NCBI GenBank assembly: GCA_021613335.1
Contig: JAJTWR010000467.1
Location: 266,127 to 330,126, forward strand
DNA length: 64,000 bases
DNA from: Whitmania pigra
Lineage: Eukaryota > Annelida > Clitellata > Hirudinida > Haemopidae
Reading direction: 5' to 3'
Under the pieces are notes generated by a model. That model was not told where the DNA came from, ran no database searches, and saw nothing but the letters and a program-made list of their open reading frames with translations. This document shows, in pieces, positions 27,301 through 39,784 of the stretch (position 1 is its first letter; each line of letters begins with the position of its first letter). A program made the translations under genes and the position numbers.

Positions 27301-30300
27301 CAGGTACGAAATCCTTCATGTCACTGCTGGTCGACAACCACAGAGCTCTCAAGTGGACGGAACCGGTCTGAACGTTCGCCAGAGGCAGCCACTGTCAGAT
27401 GCATAAATTAACGATTATAAAGAAATAATGAATCGACAACCTACAGTTGGTATTAACCGAGATTCAGTAGACCAATCAAAGCCACGGCTGTTGTAATCGC
27501 ATAACTTAATATTACAATGACACTACAATCATCAGAATAACATAATTGAACACTAAAAAAATATTTAAGGAAGTCATATTTTAGAATACCAGTTGTAATG
27601 TTAGTTATTATAAAAACATCAATAATTCAATTTAAACTTATAATGGCATAACAATTTTTAATATAATTTTTAAATTTTCAATCTCTCACCATGTCAACAC
27701 TCTTCTTGGTGGCAATAAGTTCAATATCAAGTGATGTGCTGGGAACAAGATAATTGTTAGTCGGTGAACATTTTATGGGAATTCCATTTCAGAAAGAAGA
27801 CAATGTGACAAAGTGTATGACATGGCAGATGGATTCTGCATTCATGCAGAAACAAATGCTTGGAATGTAAATCATCAATGAATCATCAAAAAGCAGATGG
27901 AATAAATGATGAATCAATGGTTAATGAAATGATGAAGGCTTACTTTCCAAGCGAGTCATCAACAGTACTGCCAACATCTTCATCAAAAACCTTCACCTCC
28001 ACTGATTGGCCATGCCTCTGATCCACGACAGCCTATCAGATGAGGGGTCAAAGAATAAAACTATAATTAAGCTGAAGGGAAATGATGCCGGAAACAGTAG
28101 CTTTATTCAAAGAAAACAGAGGCATGAACGATATGATTAAATTCACCTGGAAAAACTGGTTCCAAGATGGATACAATGTGCTCTGAATGGTGGCCGTCTT
28201 CATGACTTGATTTCCAACTTTTAGGAAAAATAAAAATGAGATACTGCGAAGAAATATTCAATGATAAATTAACTTAACGGCTTAACTGAAATCATTAAGC
28301 AACGAACTCATTAATTAGCACATTTGCACATCAAAAACATTAGATTAGAAGTAACAAGATTCACAAAACATCCACGCCAATCACACAAACTGTTTCTCAA
28401 TGACATCATCAACTCAGATAGAAATAAACTCGATGAACTCGATATATAAACATTCCTTTAATTAAAGCAAGTCTCCAAATCCTACTTGTGATGGTGCAGT
28501 AAGGATCAGACTTGCCCTTTCCCATGATATTCACATCCCCACTCTTCAGATCCTTCGCCTCCAACACATGGACAATAACCAAGCCCTGATAAAAAAAAAT
28601 CACCACATTCATTGTAACCAGTGATTTGTTTCTGCTTTCTGTGGTTCAATGGCCCACAATGAAATAATGACTACAGTACGCTCATGAGCACGATTGATCG
28701 CAAAAGCGCAACATACCTCTGGAGGAGGGTACCTGATCTTGTTGACCTGAACATTGGCGTTGAGGCAGATAGGGACCCTTCTTGGCAGAACAATGATGTC
28801 GGAAACCACTCGCCTCACAATGTCTCTGATGGTATTCCTGTAAACAACAACAACAATAATAACAATGATGTGTCATTAAATAATAGTAACAGCCTAAAAC
28901 CACTGATAAAAACAACAGCAACAACCATCACATCAGTGGTATCGACAACATGTATGATTGTGACACTTCAATCAATTTTAAGTTCTTAAAATCTGTTGCC
29001 TGCTTTTAACTCACACCTGGTTATATTTATATATTTATCAAAATAATTATGTTATATTATTATTAGTTGTTACATTTGTATACCATCTCAGGCATAAAGG
29101 GTATATCTGTTCCTGGATAATTGAACCAATTTGTGATCTTGTTTGAGTGCTAGTTGATAACATAGAAAAACCTCTCCTGGGATAGACATCCAATAAGATT
29201 CATTTTAACAAAATAACTATGTTCACGCAACCAACCACAACCCATGACACCGAAGACACAGGCATAACAATGTTTCAGCAAACCAAGCAGCAGTAGCCAT
29301 TGTATCCATAATGATGATGATGATGATGATGATGGTGATGGTGGTGATAATAATAATAATGTTCACTTCTAAAGCACTGCAAGCACATGTATTAAATAGC
29401 TGGGACTCATTCAACTGCTATTAGAACCAAAAATGAACAATGAGAGCAAAGAATGAAGAGATAGAAAGCCTGCAGAAAGCAATGATAAAAGCTGCACTTG
29501 CATTCCCAGGTGGTCTGGTATGCTAAAATCACCATCATCATCATCATCCTGCACTCCTGATCTGCTAATTAATAATTCTCTGCATTCTATAACAGACAAA
29601 CTCTAACTAATGAGAATAGAGGAAATAATTATAACAGTAATAGCAGTAACAATAACAATATTAACAACAACAACAATAATAATTGTGGTAGTAAAAATAA
29701 CAACAATAATAACAGCAGAAATAATGTTAAGACTAACTGAAATCAGTAGTTTAACCATCAAATCAGACTATTGATCAAATAACTGATAAAATCACTTAGA
29801 AATCATCTCAACTTGATGATGTCATCATTGGCCTGACATCAATCAGCCTGCTCTTAAAGTATACTACATCAGAAAATGCTAGATCTTGTCTGAGGATGTC
29901 ACAACAAAAAGCAAAGGTATGCTAGAATTTGCTATTGTGTTAAATATTATTTAATAATAAAAAAAAATAACTATTCAAATTGAAACTGTTTGGCGAAATG
30001 AAACTATGAACACCTAAAACTTCTGATAATCGATAATCAATGATAATCACAGCCACAAGAAAACTCACTTTATGAAAGGCAGGTCGAGTACGTTTGCAGC
30101 AGCAGTCATGTCAAAATCCACATCCTACGAGTCATCATTCATTCTCCGGTCAAATTTCAATCAGGAATGAATGAGTGAATGAATGAACGACATTCAGTCA
30201 AATGATTGATAATCTTTTATAAAGGTGAGGTCCTTAAATAAGAAACTGATCATCGCAACAGTTTCCAAATGACGTGAGAATTCCGACGTCAACGAATAAG

Positions 30301-32147
30301 AAACCCAATTATGCAACATAATATAATGACAACAACAACAACGACTTCAAGAAAGCTGACAATGACAACAACAACAACACCTACAGGAGCATTGAGGAAG
30401 AAGACAGAAAGACCTCCAATAATTGGCATCTCACTGATCAATGGATTCACCACAACCCTCATCTTCCCACTGATCTGGAATTAAAATAAAACATTTAAAA
30501 CATAAAATAAAATAATAAAAGAAATGCACAACAATTTCCAAAGCTAAGAAGATTTTATTAAAACTGATAATAAAAATGAACCATAACAAACATTATTATT
30601 TTAAATCTTCATATATCTCAAAATCTTTGCCATTACTGTGTGATGTTGCTTTGTCCAGGCATTTTAACAAGTTACAATAACAACAATAATAAATAATGCA
30701 TCGTGTAACGATAAAAATAACACATACATCATATAAAAATATATATCAGATTATACAGGGTTTAACACGGGTCATGAGATTATAAATTGGGTTCAAGAAA
30801 TTCATGACAACTTGCCTTCAAGGACTTGATACCAAAGTTGATTCCTTTCACCTCACATTTGATGCTGGCATCACCCATGTACCTGTAACCATGTGAGCAA
30901 CATACAGTAAAGTGCATTACATGTAATGATGCAATTTCATTGGTAATTCATTTGTTGATAATAACATTGTTGCCACAAAAACAAAACAAAACTGAAAATA
31001 TCTATGGGGAAGGAAGACAAAAAATGCCAAATTAAAAAAAAAATAGCTTAAATTCTAAGGAATGTATTTTATAGTTTCATCATAAAGTGTGATCATTTTG
31101 CTAATATGAAATTTGCGTTTTAATTTTTTAAATAATATTAATTTCCCGAGTAGAAGTCATTACTATTCAGCAGAGAATGTCTGCAATTGCAATATTTATA
31201 AATCAAGACCGAAACACTAACCGCACGTTGACATCTGCCACAATTTCCTCCTCTTTTTGAGGATCTGTATAAACCTTGATGCCCTCGATTCTGAGTGGCT
31301 GAAATATTTAAATAATATTCTAATCAATAATAAAGAATATCTTAAAATTCCAGAGCTGAAATGCAAGCCAGTGGATTAACTAACGACATCGCCGATGTCC
31401 ACATTGGTGAACTTGAAAACCCCGAGGTTGCTGGGCATGTATCCCTGGATTGAATCTTCTATGACAGTATTGATGAGATTTTGGACGTATTCTGCTATGA
31501 CAGGCCACAGTTGCTTCAACATCTGCGATGTATTTTTAATTTGTTTGAATGTCATTTATATGCCATAAAACAAATTTATTATTGAATTTGTCAGATATTT
31601 TCAATCTCATGTTCAAATAACCAGGAAGTCAAAAAATTTATACTTATATACCTAAATAAAACCTTAATAACCTAGAATCTCCATACCTTGTTCAACCATT
31701 CAGCTTTTTCAACTTCTGGAAAGTAAATCTAAAATAAAAGCAGAAACAATAAGCAAAAGTAAAACAAGGTAGCACAAAAATATAAAAATATACAAATAGG
31801 TACAAATAAAGTCATAAAAGCAAATAAAAATCGAATCACACCCATGCATGATGCTGATCCACTCGGCTGAGTATGGCTCCCTTCTCACTACACATTGCCT
31901 GGAGAGCATATTTCCTTTTGGACTTAGTCTGTTTCCTCACTTCGTTGCTGATGATATGAAAAAAGAGAACCACAAAAATCCAGGCGACGCTCATGCCCAA
32001 ATAGCCCCAGAACCAGACTGCAATGGCAACACCAGTTGTCTTAAAACCCTTCACAAGGAGAGAAGCCATGCTCAGTTCGTCATCTTTCTCCAGTTTTTGT
32101 TGGCGTTTCGCCAACAACTCGGTATGGTAATCGTCCACTGAAGACAT
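24352..32147 (-). CDS. ESYT2: Extended synaptotagmin (E-Syt2/3-like), ER-plasma-membrane tether (21 exons, about 892 aa)
   Basis: ER-anchored lipid-transfer protein at ER-plasma-membrane contacts. Exons (minus): 31842-32147, 31687-31728, 31385-31522, 31222-31298, 30816-30882, 30385-30474, 30069-30124, 28717-28837, 28486-28585, 28147-28217, 27944-28032, 27690-27738, 27302-27391, 26925-26996, 26650-26811, 26390-26545, 25839-26087, 25285-25622, 25088-25165, 24689-24823, 24352-24544; phases join to 893 codons. Seen: a hydrophobic hairpin (residues about 38-66); an SMP domain (about 105-295); C2A (300-432) with KSDPY and FDED Ca2+-site residues; C2B (433-562) lacking those acids (RNPFV); a Pro-rich linker (PSQPPPPSAIRPPQPSPLP); and C2C (758-885) with NLADPYVRIYLLP and polybasic KRRTK. 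Three C2 domains fit E-Syt2/3, not the five of E-Syt1. Two introns use GC donors. The C-terminus may instead splice into an exon near 24160. Confidence 0.93.
29308..29345. repeat. (ATG)n microsatellite in an E-Syt intron
   Basis: Short run of ATG triplets grading into GTG and TAA, in the large intron between the exons at 28837 and 30069. That intron (1.2 kb) otherwise shows only AT-rich and CAA/AAC-rich simple sequence. Confidence 0.8.
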
Positions 32148-33590
32148 TGCTGAATTTTGGAATAGCTCAGATACGTATATATCAACAACCGCTAGACCTG
32201 CCCACCATGTTTTGTTAATCCTTGTAGACAGACAACATTATCATAAGAGATGGCGAAGAAATTTTTTTGCGCATTTAACAAATTCAATTTATTAGTTGTC
32301 AATAAATTGGCTGAATAAATTTATTTAATTTTCATTAATTTTCTGAAACTTCTAAAGCTATTCAATTATCTCTTGAGGAGATAGAAAAACTCGCCCACTT
32401 TTCAGAAAATAAAACATCATTAACTTAGGGAATTCTTTAATTAAACTAATTAAAATTTTTCATTTCTTTCACTGCAAGTCCAGCGATTAAGCAAGATGCT
32501 AAAACTATCTTCACTAAGTAGCAGATTAAAAGAAGGCTTTGTGATGGCCAGATGCTGTTCGAATAAAGATTTAACCAAAATTTCTCAAGCTAAAAGTTTT
32601 CCAAGCGTTTGTGCGCAAACGTTTCAGTTATTTAATTTTTTGTCAGTTATTGTATCATTTAATATTGAAGTTCTTAAACAGTAACTGAGTAACCGGTGAC
32701 GAAATCCTGGAGAAAGACGAGACATGATGTCGTATAATAATTGAAGCATTAAGGGCTGTGTACCAGGGATTTCATCTCGGAGGGGTAAGGTGAAAACGGC
32801 CTCTTGGTGATGTCATTTATTTTTGTTCCGTTGCTGGGACCCGAAAATATTTTTCGAACTTTAGCAACAAACTTTCAAATCTGAAATGAAAGAAATTGCG
32901 CATGAATGCACACATCTAATTGAATAATTATTCGATAGCCATTGATTTTCTGATTTGTGATTTGACCATTTACACTTTTGTGGTAAAAATTAAGAATGGA
33001 AAATAAATATAAGTTTATTTACTATAAAATTAATTTTGTGGTTTTGGTAATTTAGACTAATTAAACGAATTCCCTATTGTTATCGACATCCTCATTACCA
33101 CCGTCACCATAACGATAACCCAGCCCCAATGTTATTCAAAAGATTTTTTGTGACACTGTCAGGCATTGTCAGATGAGGTTTGAAGATTTGCAGTGTAAAA
33201 AATATTTTAAGAATATTAAATCCTTGCTACCCAATTTATTGAAAGAAGTTGAATGCCGAGATAAATATCAATAATAATTCAAACTCATTGTTATGCACCC
33301 TGCCCAAAGATGTTACGAAAACATTTTACTTCAATTTAGAAGTAGAGCTGGCATTGCAGGTTAAAATTTGAATAACCAGAAGATAATCAAAAAGCACTTA
33401 AGGAGTACTGTAACCTAATATGATAGCCATCATAAGCATATATACATCTCTACACTTAAAAATAATTAATTTAATTTTAAATGAAAAGCAGGTTAATAAG
33501 AAATTTGGCGATTTACTATTGACATTGACAAAATCAATTATAAAACGTAATGAAATGAATTGATAAAAAAGTTTTTTTCAGGATACCATT
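32148..33590. other. E-Syt upstream region, no recognised gene
   Basis: Contains the presumed E-Syt promoter and 5' UTR (just right of 32147). A 62-codon frame at 32496-32684 starts MLKLSSLSSRLKEGF but has no recognisable family or splice context. The rest is AT-rich DNA in which nothing was recognised. Confidence 0.4.
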
Positions 33591-33591
33591 T

Positions 33592-33706
33592 ACGAAATAA
33601 ATTGAATACATTTGAATGAATTTAATACATTTGAATGAATTTAATACATTTGAATGAATTTAATACATTTGAATAAATTTAATGCATTTGAATAAATTTA
33701 ATAGGA
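33592..33706. repeat. 22-bp minisatellite, about 5 copies
   Basis: Head-to-tail copies of AATACATTTGAATGAATTT with small changes (ATAAAT and ATGCAT variants in the last two copies). Nothing coding. Confidence 0.85.
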
Positions 33707-34059
33707 CTTTGACAATTCACATTCAACGCTTGGGTGCACATTGAGTACTCGGGTTCGCCCAAAATTGTTCTGCTGTCAGTAAAAAGCTCTAGCAATATAA
33801 TTTGTCAAGTTGTGTCTGGGAATACAAAGTTTCGAGTGAATAGTGTTATTGATAAACATTAGCTAGTTAATAGTTCTCACTGGCTCAAATATTTCACAAT
33901 TATAGCGTTAAATAAATCACACAATTTGGCAAAACTCCTCAATCGGTACTATCTTGTTACCATTAGTCCCCTTATTGGTTTTCAATCTGAATTGAATGAT
34001 TTGAGATCATTTGAAGCAAACATAACTTTTACAGCAAATTTAGATAATCTTAAACAGCA

Positions 34060-34390
<331 letters not shown>

Positions 34391-34659
34391 CACAAAAAAA
34401 GTTTTCAGTACACAAGAAACAAACCTATGAGAAATTGACAAAGTACTTGCTTGTGACTTCGTGGGAAAAGCAAGGAGGTCATTTCAGGAGGTAAGAGCAA
34501 ACCCTTGAACAACCTTCTTTTGTTTCTATCCAAAAGCCAGGAAAGCCATTGCCCCCCTGCTGTCCTTGTGGATAGTTAGTTGTGACATAAGATTTAAATT
34601 AATAAGTTATAATTTATAAGTTACATTTACCCTTATTAGTAGCTAGTGGTTAATGTTAT

Positions 34660-34806
34660 TTATTTGTCAAGTTTGTCAAATGCAATTTCCTCACGAAGAA
34701 ATTGAAACGTGATGTCAAGTTCTTAAGTTGTTTACAATAAGTTTGTCAAAGGCAATTTTAATACTAAAAAAATGAAACGTAATGTCAAGTTCTTAAGTTG
34801 TTTACA
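34660..34806. repeat. Direct repeat of about 70 bp, two copies
   Basis: Two adjacent segments share AAGTTTGTCAAA, GCAATTT and the longer shared end ATGTCAAGTTCTTAAG followed by TTGTTTACA, with substitutions between. A tandem duplication of unknown origin. Confidence 0.7.
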
Positions 34807-35156
34807 TTCATTATCTTTTTTTTTATTTTGTTTTATTTAATCATATCTCGGTTATAATTATATTTTCAACATCTTCATTTGTCTCAGACCACTGAACAGA
34901 AGGCAATTTGTCAACGCATGTATGACTTTGGATGATCAATCAATAAATTTATAAAAAAAATCGATTTATAAATATTGAAAGAAATTCATCAAATAATTTT
35001 ATTTACAGATGTTTTGTAATTGAAATATACTTTCTCAATGCTACTCTAACTTATACCACTTGCAGCCATTTTGGAATCTTGCTAAATCAGGTAAACTTTA
35101 AGAAATTCTGGGCGTACAAGAAACTTTTCTGTTACATTACTGCACACACTGAACAT

Positions 35157-35431
35157 CAAGGGCGGATTTAGGGGTTGGAGAGCCGGAGAGCCACGGCCCT
35201 TCCCGTCATTTGAAAAAAATATAAGAAAAATTAAGTAAATCTGTTACAAAATAAAAATTAATAAAAACAATTGACTTAAAATTTTAAAAATGTATTCTAA
35301 TTCATTATTTTTAAATATTTCAATAATTTGCCAATTTTGACGAAAATTTTAGTAGCTGTTCCCCCCCCGAAATCCGCCCACCGGTTCGAGCCTGTTGCCC
35401 CTCCCAACGAAGTGTTCTGGATCTGCCCTTG
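35157..35431. mobile_element. hAT-type MITE, 275 bp, with near-perfect 8-bp target duplication
   Basis: Imperfect terminal inverted repeats: CAAGGGCGGATTTAGGGG at the left and, on the opposite strand from the right end, CAAGGGCAGATCCAG. Flanks are CTGAACAT (35149-35156) and CTGAATAT (35432-35439), an 8-bp direct repeat with one mismatch, the duplication length of hAT elements. There is no coding capacity. The internal GAAATCCGCCCACCGG echoes the TIR, suggesting an internal rearrangement. Confidence 0.75.
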
Positions 35432-35919
35432 CTGAATATTTTAATATTTTTCGTGATTTCCGTTTGAGAAATTAAGTAAATAAAAAATACAATAATTAAT
35501 AAATAATATAATAATAAAAAATTGAATAATTTGTTAATAACTAAGCTGTTAATATGTTCAATGTTCAAGCAAAAGCCACATAAAAATCAATGGAAGTTTA
35601 AGAACTGTGAAGTGTATCCCCTCAATTGTTTAAGTTGGTTAATTAGCATTTTCAATTGAGTTCAGAGAATTGATGAATGAACGCAGAGGAATTTTCATTC
35701 ATTCACAATGGATCCTCGAAAAATATTCATATTATCTTATAACATCTTATCAGATTTTAGATTTTGATCTCAGCTTCAAATTCTGTTCATTTTTCTACAT
35801 TGAGCGCTGAACTTTGGCAAGCATTCTTAATTATTTTAAATTTTCAGACAAATGAAGACTCTTAATAAGAATTGCAATGCTAAAAGAAGCGTTTCTGCTA
35901 GCAGAGATAACATGTAACA

Positions 35920-35995
35920 ACAGTCGTTATGTGTCGTGGTCGCAACCCAGCCTGAACCGACAGGGAACGCCCTCGACGATTAAGAAGTGTCTTCA
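35920..35995 (+). repeat. Partial SINE (B-box half)
   Basis: AACAGTCGTTATGTGTCGTG followed by GTCGCAACCCAGCCTG matches the middle part of the two SINE copies at 39330 and 42406 (ACAGTCGTAATGTGTCGTG, GAAACCCAGCCTGC). The A-box half is missing. Confidence 0.55.
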
Positions 35996-36713
35996 AGTCC
36001 AATTCATCTTAGTTATGCAGCGGAATTTATTCAAATAAATAAATAAATGAATAAGCGCCTTCACATCCTATCCGGATACGTAAGGTACTCAACAAATCGG
36101 CTAATGCAAAAACGTGAATTCTTTCTTCAGTTAAATAGTTTTAACGCTTTCTTTGTCCAATGTATATATAATGAGTATGAAAATTATAATTTAAACTACA
36201 ATGCAACATGGAAAAATTTGTTTCAGACCTTTCTTAACTCTTTGATTAAGATGAATGTTTGTAAAGGTGCAAGCCGCTCGCGTGCTCGCTATTATAAATT
36301 AGCCATAACTGTTTCGAATGAATGGTAGTTGATTACGTCGTGACCATAATTCTTGTTTCACGATGATTAAACTAGCATTTGTTCATTTCATCGAAGACAT
36401 GGCATGCTGTGTCTTTCATGTTTACCAAGCTTGTATTTCTCAAGTTAGGCGACAAATAAGATGCCAAACGGAACTTATTTTTGCTTTTGTTCGATAAACA
36501 AAAACAAAAAAAATACTAGTGTTATTTGAAGCTAATTTTAAATCGTCAATATGCAGACTCGAAACGCCTGAACAACAAACTTTTTAAATAGCATTTCATT
36601 CAGTGGGTTTGAACTGAAAAACCTTTTCAGATGAAGGCTTGTATTTCGTAACAACATATCAAATGTTGTATATTATATATTATATGTTTATTATAAATCA
36701 AAAACACCATATA

Positions 36714-37474
36714 CAGTCGAACCCAGTTATGTCGCCGGCCTAGAGGTTTGCCAAAAAGCGTCGAGATTAACTGATGATCGAGATAACCGAAAATTAATAT
36801 GGCGAATGTATATTAATATGTGCTTGCAATTTCTTTATGTGCATAATGTGCGTTAATAAGTGAGAGTGCACATGACCTGTTTTAGATTTTTTTACACAGT
36901 AGCAATTAATATTTGATATTGATAACATAAATTTGTACATACATGTTTGCTATCAACAAAATGCATGTGTGAACCAACTAACAGCAGAATTTACCAAATC
37001 GCAATAAGAACCACCGCCGATTCTCGATCTCCTTATAATTATTTTTTCTTACATTTCTCTGTATTGACTAAATGTCCACTTTCTGTAACCTCCAGACAAT
37101 TTTAGAACGAAATACAAAACAAAAAACCCAGAATAGCTACAGCGTGTTACCTCTCACAAAATCAGTAAGGGTGAATTGGGTTCGGCGACATAAATAAATC
37201 GACATAACCGATGAGGAAATGACATAATGGGAATTTGGCGGTTCAGGTTCAAAGTCGACGATTACATGGATCACATGGATCGAGATAACTGATGTAAAGC
37301 GGCGAATTCGGCCCTCCATTGTACTCGAGATAATAGGGTTCGGCGACATAAAAGAATCGACATAACCGATGAGAAAATGATAAAACAAAGAAGGAATTTG
37401 GCGGTTCCACTTCAAAAACGTCGACTTAATAGGGTTGGCGAGTTAACCGAGGTCAAAATAAGTGAGTTCCACTG
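36714..37474. mobile_element. Pogo/mariner-like non-autonomous transposon, 761 bp
   Basis: Left end CAGTCGAACCCAGTTATGTC; right end, read on the other strand, CAGTGGAACTCACTTATTTT. Immediate flanks are CATATA on both sides (36708-36713 and 37475-37480). Inside, blocks such as GGTTCGGCGACATAAA and TCGACATAACCGATGAG recur at about 37180 and 37330, so the element has duplicated terminal sequence internally. No transposase frame is visible. The CAGTNGAACCC termini with CGA/TTATC sub-repeats resemble Tc1-mariner/pogo-derived MITEs. Confidence 0.65.
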
Positions 37475-37814
37475 CATATACCATTACAGTCTTTGAGGTT
37501 ATTTATTTTTTATAGTAATGATTTTCTTTGATGATACATCTTTAAAACAATTCTAGTGATTTTCACATGGACTTGACTAAAGTGCTATGTTAAAATTTTG
37601 ATGACGCACAACATTTAGCTTGATACACATTCATTACCCGTCATTGACTTAATACAATGTCTGACTGCCACGTAAAACTAGTCGGTCGTAATATAAGCCG
37701 CCATAAAAATTCGTCATCAGAACGATTTCTGATTAAAGAGCCTTCTTTGCAAAACATCTAGCCATCGACTTTAATTGTTAGATAAATATTTTATTAAATT
37801 ACCAAGATGGCAAT

Positions 37815-37930
37815 TAATTAAGACTTCATGTTAATAATAATGTAATTAATTAAGAATTATTATTATAATAATAATGTAATTAATTAAGAATTATTATTAT
37901 AATAATAATGTAATTAATTAAGAATTCATT
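37815..37930. repeat. Tandem repeat of about 34 bp
   Basis: Three copies of GTAATTAATTAAGAATTATT followed by ATTATAATAATAAT. AT-only and palindrome-rich. Confidence 0.7.
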
Positions 37931-38480
37931 ATTATTATTATTACTGTTATTTTTATTTTATTTTATTTATTTTTTTTTATTCATTCAACTCAACCGCACA
38001 ACGGCCGGAAAGTCAGTGATGCCAGGTCTCAACAAGAGTCCACAGTCAACGAAAAAAACATTAATGTCACCTTAAATCCTAAAAATAATGTCGAAACCAA
38101 AAAAAAAAATTCTATCGTTCTTGTTTAACTGAAATGTCAATGTCATCCCAGAATCTTTCTAAGTATGTGCGCTCTTCCATTCAATGCAATCTTCTGCACC
38201 TCACACTGGCTCGGTTTTCCTGATATCTTTTCCAACTCTTTCCTGCAGTTTTCTTCAATCGTTTCCAGTGGCCTTATAATAACTGGTGTTGTTTTGACTT
38301 CAACTTTCCACATTCTACTGACTTCAGTTTGCAAATCTTTACATTCGAGAATTTTTTCATTTAGTTTTTTTTTATGACATTTTGATCATCCGGTATGGAA
38401 ATTTCAATCAGCAGGCAATAATTTTTTTTTCTGTCCAAAAATATAATGTCCGGCCTATTAGTAGGAATTGTTCTGTCTGT
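37930..38480 (-). mobile_element. 3' fragment of an R2/NeSL-like non-LTR retrotransposon
   Basis: On the minus strand from about 38475 to the TGA near 38147 a degraded frame reads GVLTDRTIPTNRPDIIFLDR, then CLLIEISIPDDQNV, EVSRMWKVEVKTTPVIIRPL and ALNGRAHILRKILG. This is the C-terminal restriction-enzyme-like endonuclease region typical of R2/NeSL-type LINEs (RPDI...IDI..P.D.NV; TTVPVVIGAL; LLGTAHILRKVL). The PDII...IEI pattern carries the acidic nuclease residues. Downstream (37990-38146) is a 3' UTR ending in an A/T-rich tail AATAAATAAAATAAAATAAA. The element is truncated on its 5' side at the (TTA)n tract and frameshifted around 38345. Confidence 0.75.
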
Positions 38481-38492
38481 GAGTACACCTTG

Positions 38493-38798
<306 letters not shown>

Positions 38799-38799
38799 C

Positions 38800-39328
38800 C
38801 ACATAATTCCTAAGTACACCTTCAATTTTTCATAAGTAAACTTCAAGATTATCTCATGCACCGAATTTCGGCATTATTTGACCTTGGCTGCTATGATTTG
38901 TGGACATGCACGCATAAAAAATCCTAATGCGTTCTAATTTATTAACATAGTCCACATTAGCTGACTATTTGTTATGATCTCTGACATTAAGCAATCTAGC
39001 AGTAAAATATTTGAGATATTGATTTCTACTTTATTTGTCTCACAATATGGTCGTTTGTATATATAATAAAACTTAACAGCTACTCGTTGTTATGTCATTT
39101 TCCTGTTATATAATAACATTTACGTATGAATTCTGTTTTAAAGCATTATCCTATATTCAGAATAAATTTCATAGTAATGATGTCACCAGAAACAATCATG
39201 AAGAGCCTAGTACGAATTGGTTCTTTTCTTATTTCGACAAAAGCGTATCTGAACAATAGAAAGATCTTCAAGCAATGTACAGGCCAAAGAATCAGAGAAT
39301 TTTGAGACATACGTAGTTCACATAATAT
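38800..39328. other. AT-rich intergenic DNA, nothing recognised
   Basis: No open frame with protein-like composition and no repeat termini seen. Confidence 0.4.
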
Positions 39329-39329
39329 C

Positions 39330-39436
39330 AGGTTAGCCGAATGGGTTACGTTCCTGCATACGGTGGTAATGGCGACAGTCGTAAAGTGTCGTGTTCGAAA
39401 CCCAGCCTGCACTGCCGCCATCGCCCTTGGGAAATG
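39330..39436 (+). repeat. tRNA(Leu/Ser)-derived SINE, copy 1
   Basis: Starts AGGTTAGCCGAATGGGTTA, a degenerate pol III A box. A B box GTGTTCGAAACCC follows near 39390. Then come CAGCCTGCACTGCCGCC and CGCCCTTGGGAAA, shared with the copy at 42406. The 3' end runs into a (TTA)n tail. Confidence 0.75.
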
Positions 39437-39698
39437 TTATTATTATTATTAATAATTATTATTCATTATTATTATTTTTTAAAATCTGTTATCTAACTTT
39501 ATCCAGTATCCTCTTGCTCATTCTAAAGGATTTGAGATCATCTGAATATTAATCAAACCAAAGGTCACTTTAATATGCAATTATAATAACCTTAAGAAAT
39601 AGATAAATTAGTAAATAATCATAATATTAATAACAACTCTCATGAGTTCTCATATATAGGACAACGAAGAAACAAGCGGTTCAGAAATATACAAAATA

Positions 39699-39780
39699 CA
39701 TTGGAACCCACTTATCTCGATCATCGGTTATCTCGAAGCTTTTTGGCAAACCCCTAGCTCGACATAACCGGGTTCGGCTG
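39699..39780. mobile_element. 82-bp palindromic MITE related to the 36714 element
   Basis: Ends CATTGGAACCCACTTATCTC and, on the other strand, CAGCCGAACCCGGTTATGTC, flanked by TA on both sides (39697-39698, 39781-39782). The interior, on the minus strand, contains GGTTTGCCAAAAAGC, TCGAGATAACCGATGATCGA, nearly the left 75 bases of the 761-bp element. TA duplication supports a Tc1-mariner/pogo origin. Confidence 0.7.
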
Positions 39781-39784
39781 TACT

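Noticed and set aside
32496..32684. 62-codon frame MLKLSSLSSRLKEGF upstream of E-Syt
   Set aside because: Could be a small mitochondrial-type leader, but no following exon or homologue could be seen; kept only as a note in the intergenic entry.
36047..36328. 93-codon plus-strand frame starting MNKRLHILSGYVRYS
   Set aside because: No recognisable family, lies among repeats, and flanking sequence shows no gene structure.
37137..37415. 92-codon minus-strand frame
   Set aside because: Lies wholly inside the pogo-like element and reflects its repeated terminal blocks.
39146..39421. 91-codon minus-strand frame MAAVQAGFRTRHF
   Set aside because: Its start is the reverse complement of the SINE at 39330; the remainder is AT-rich noise.
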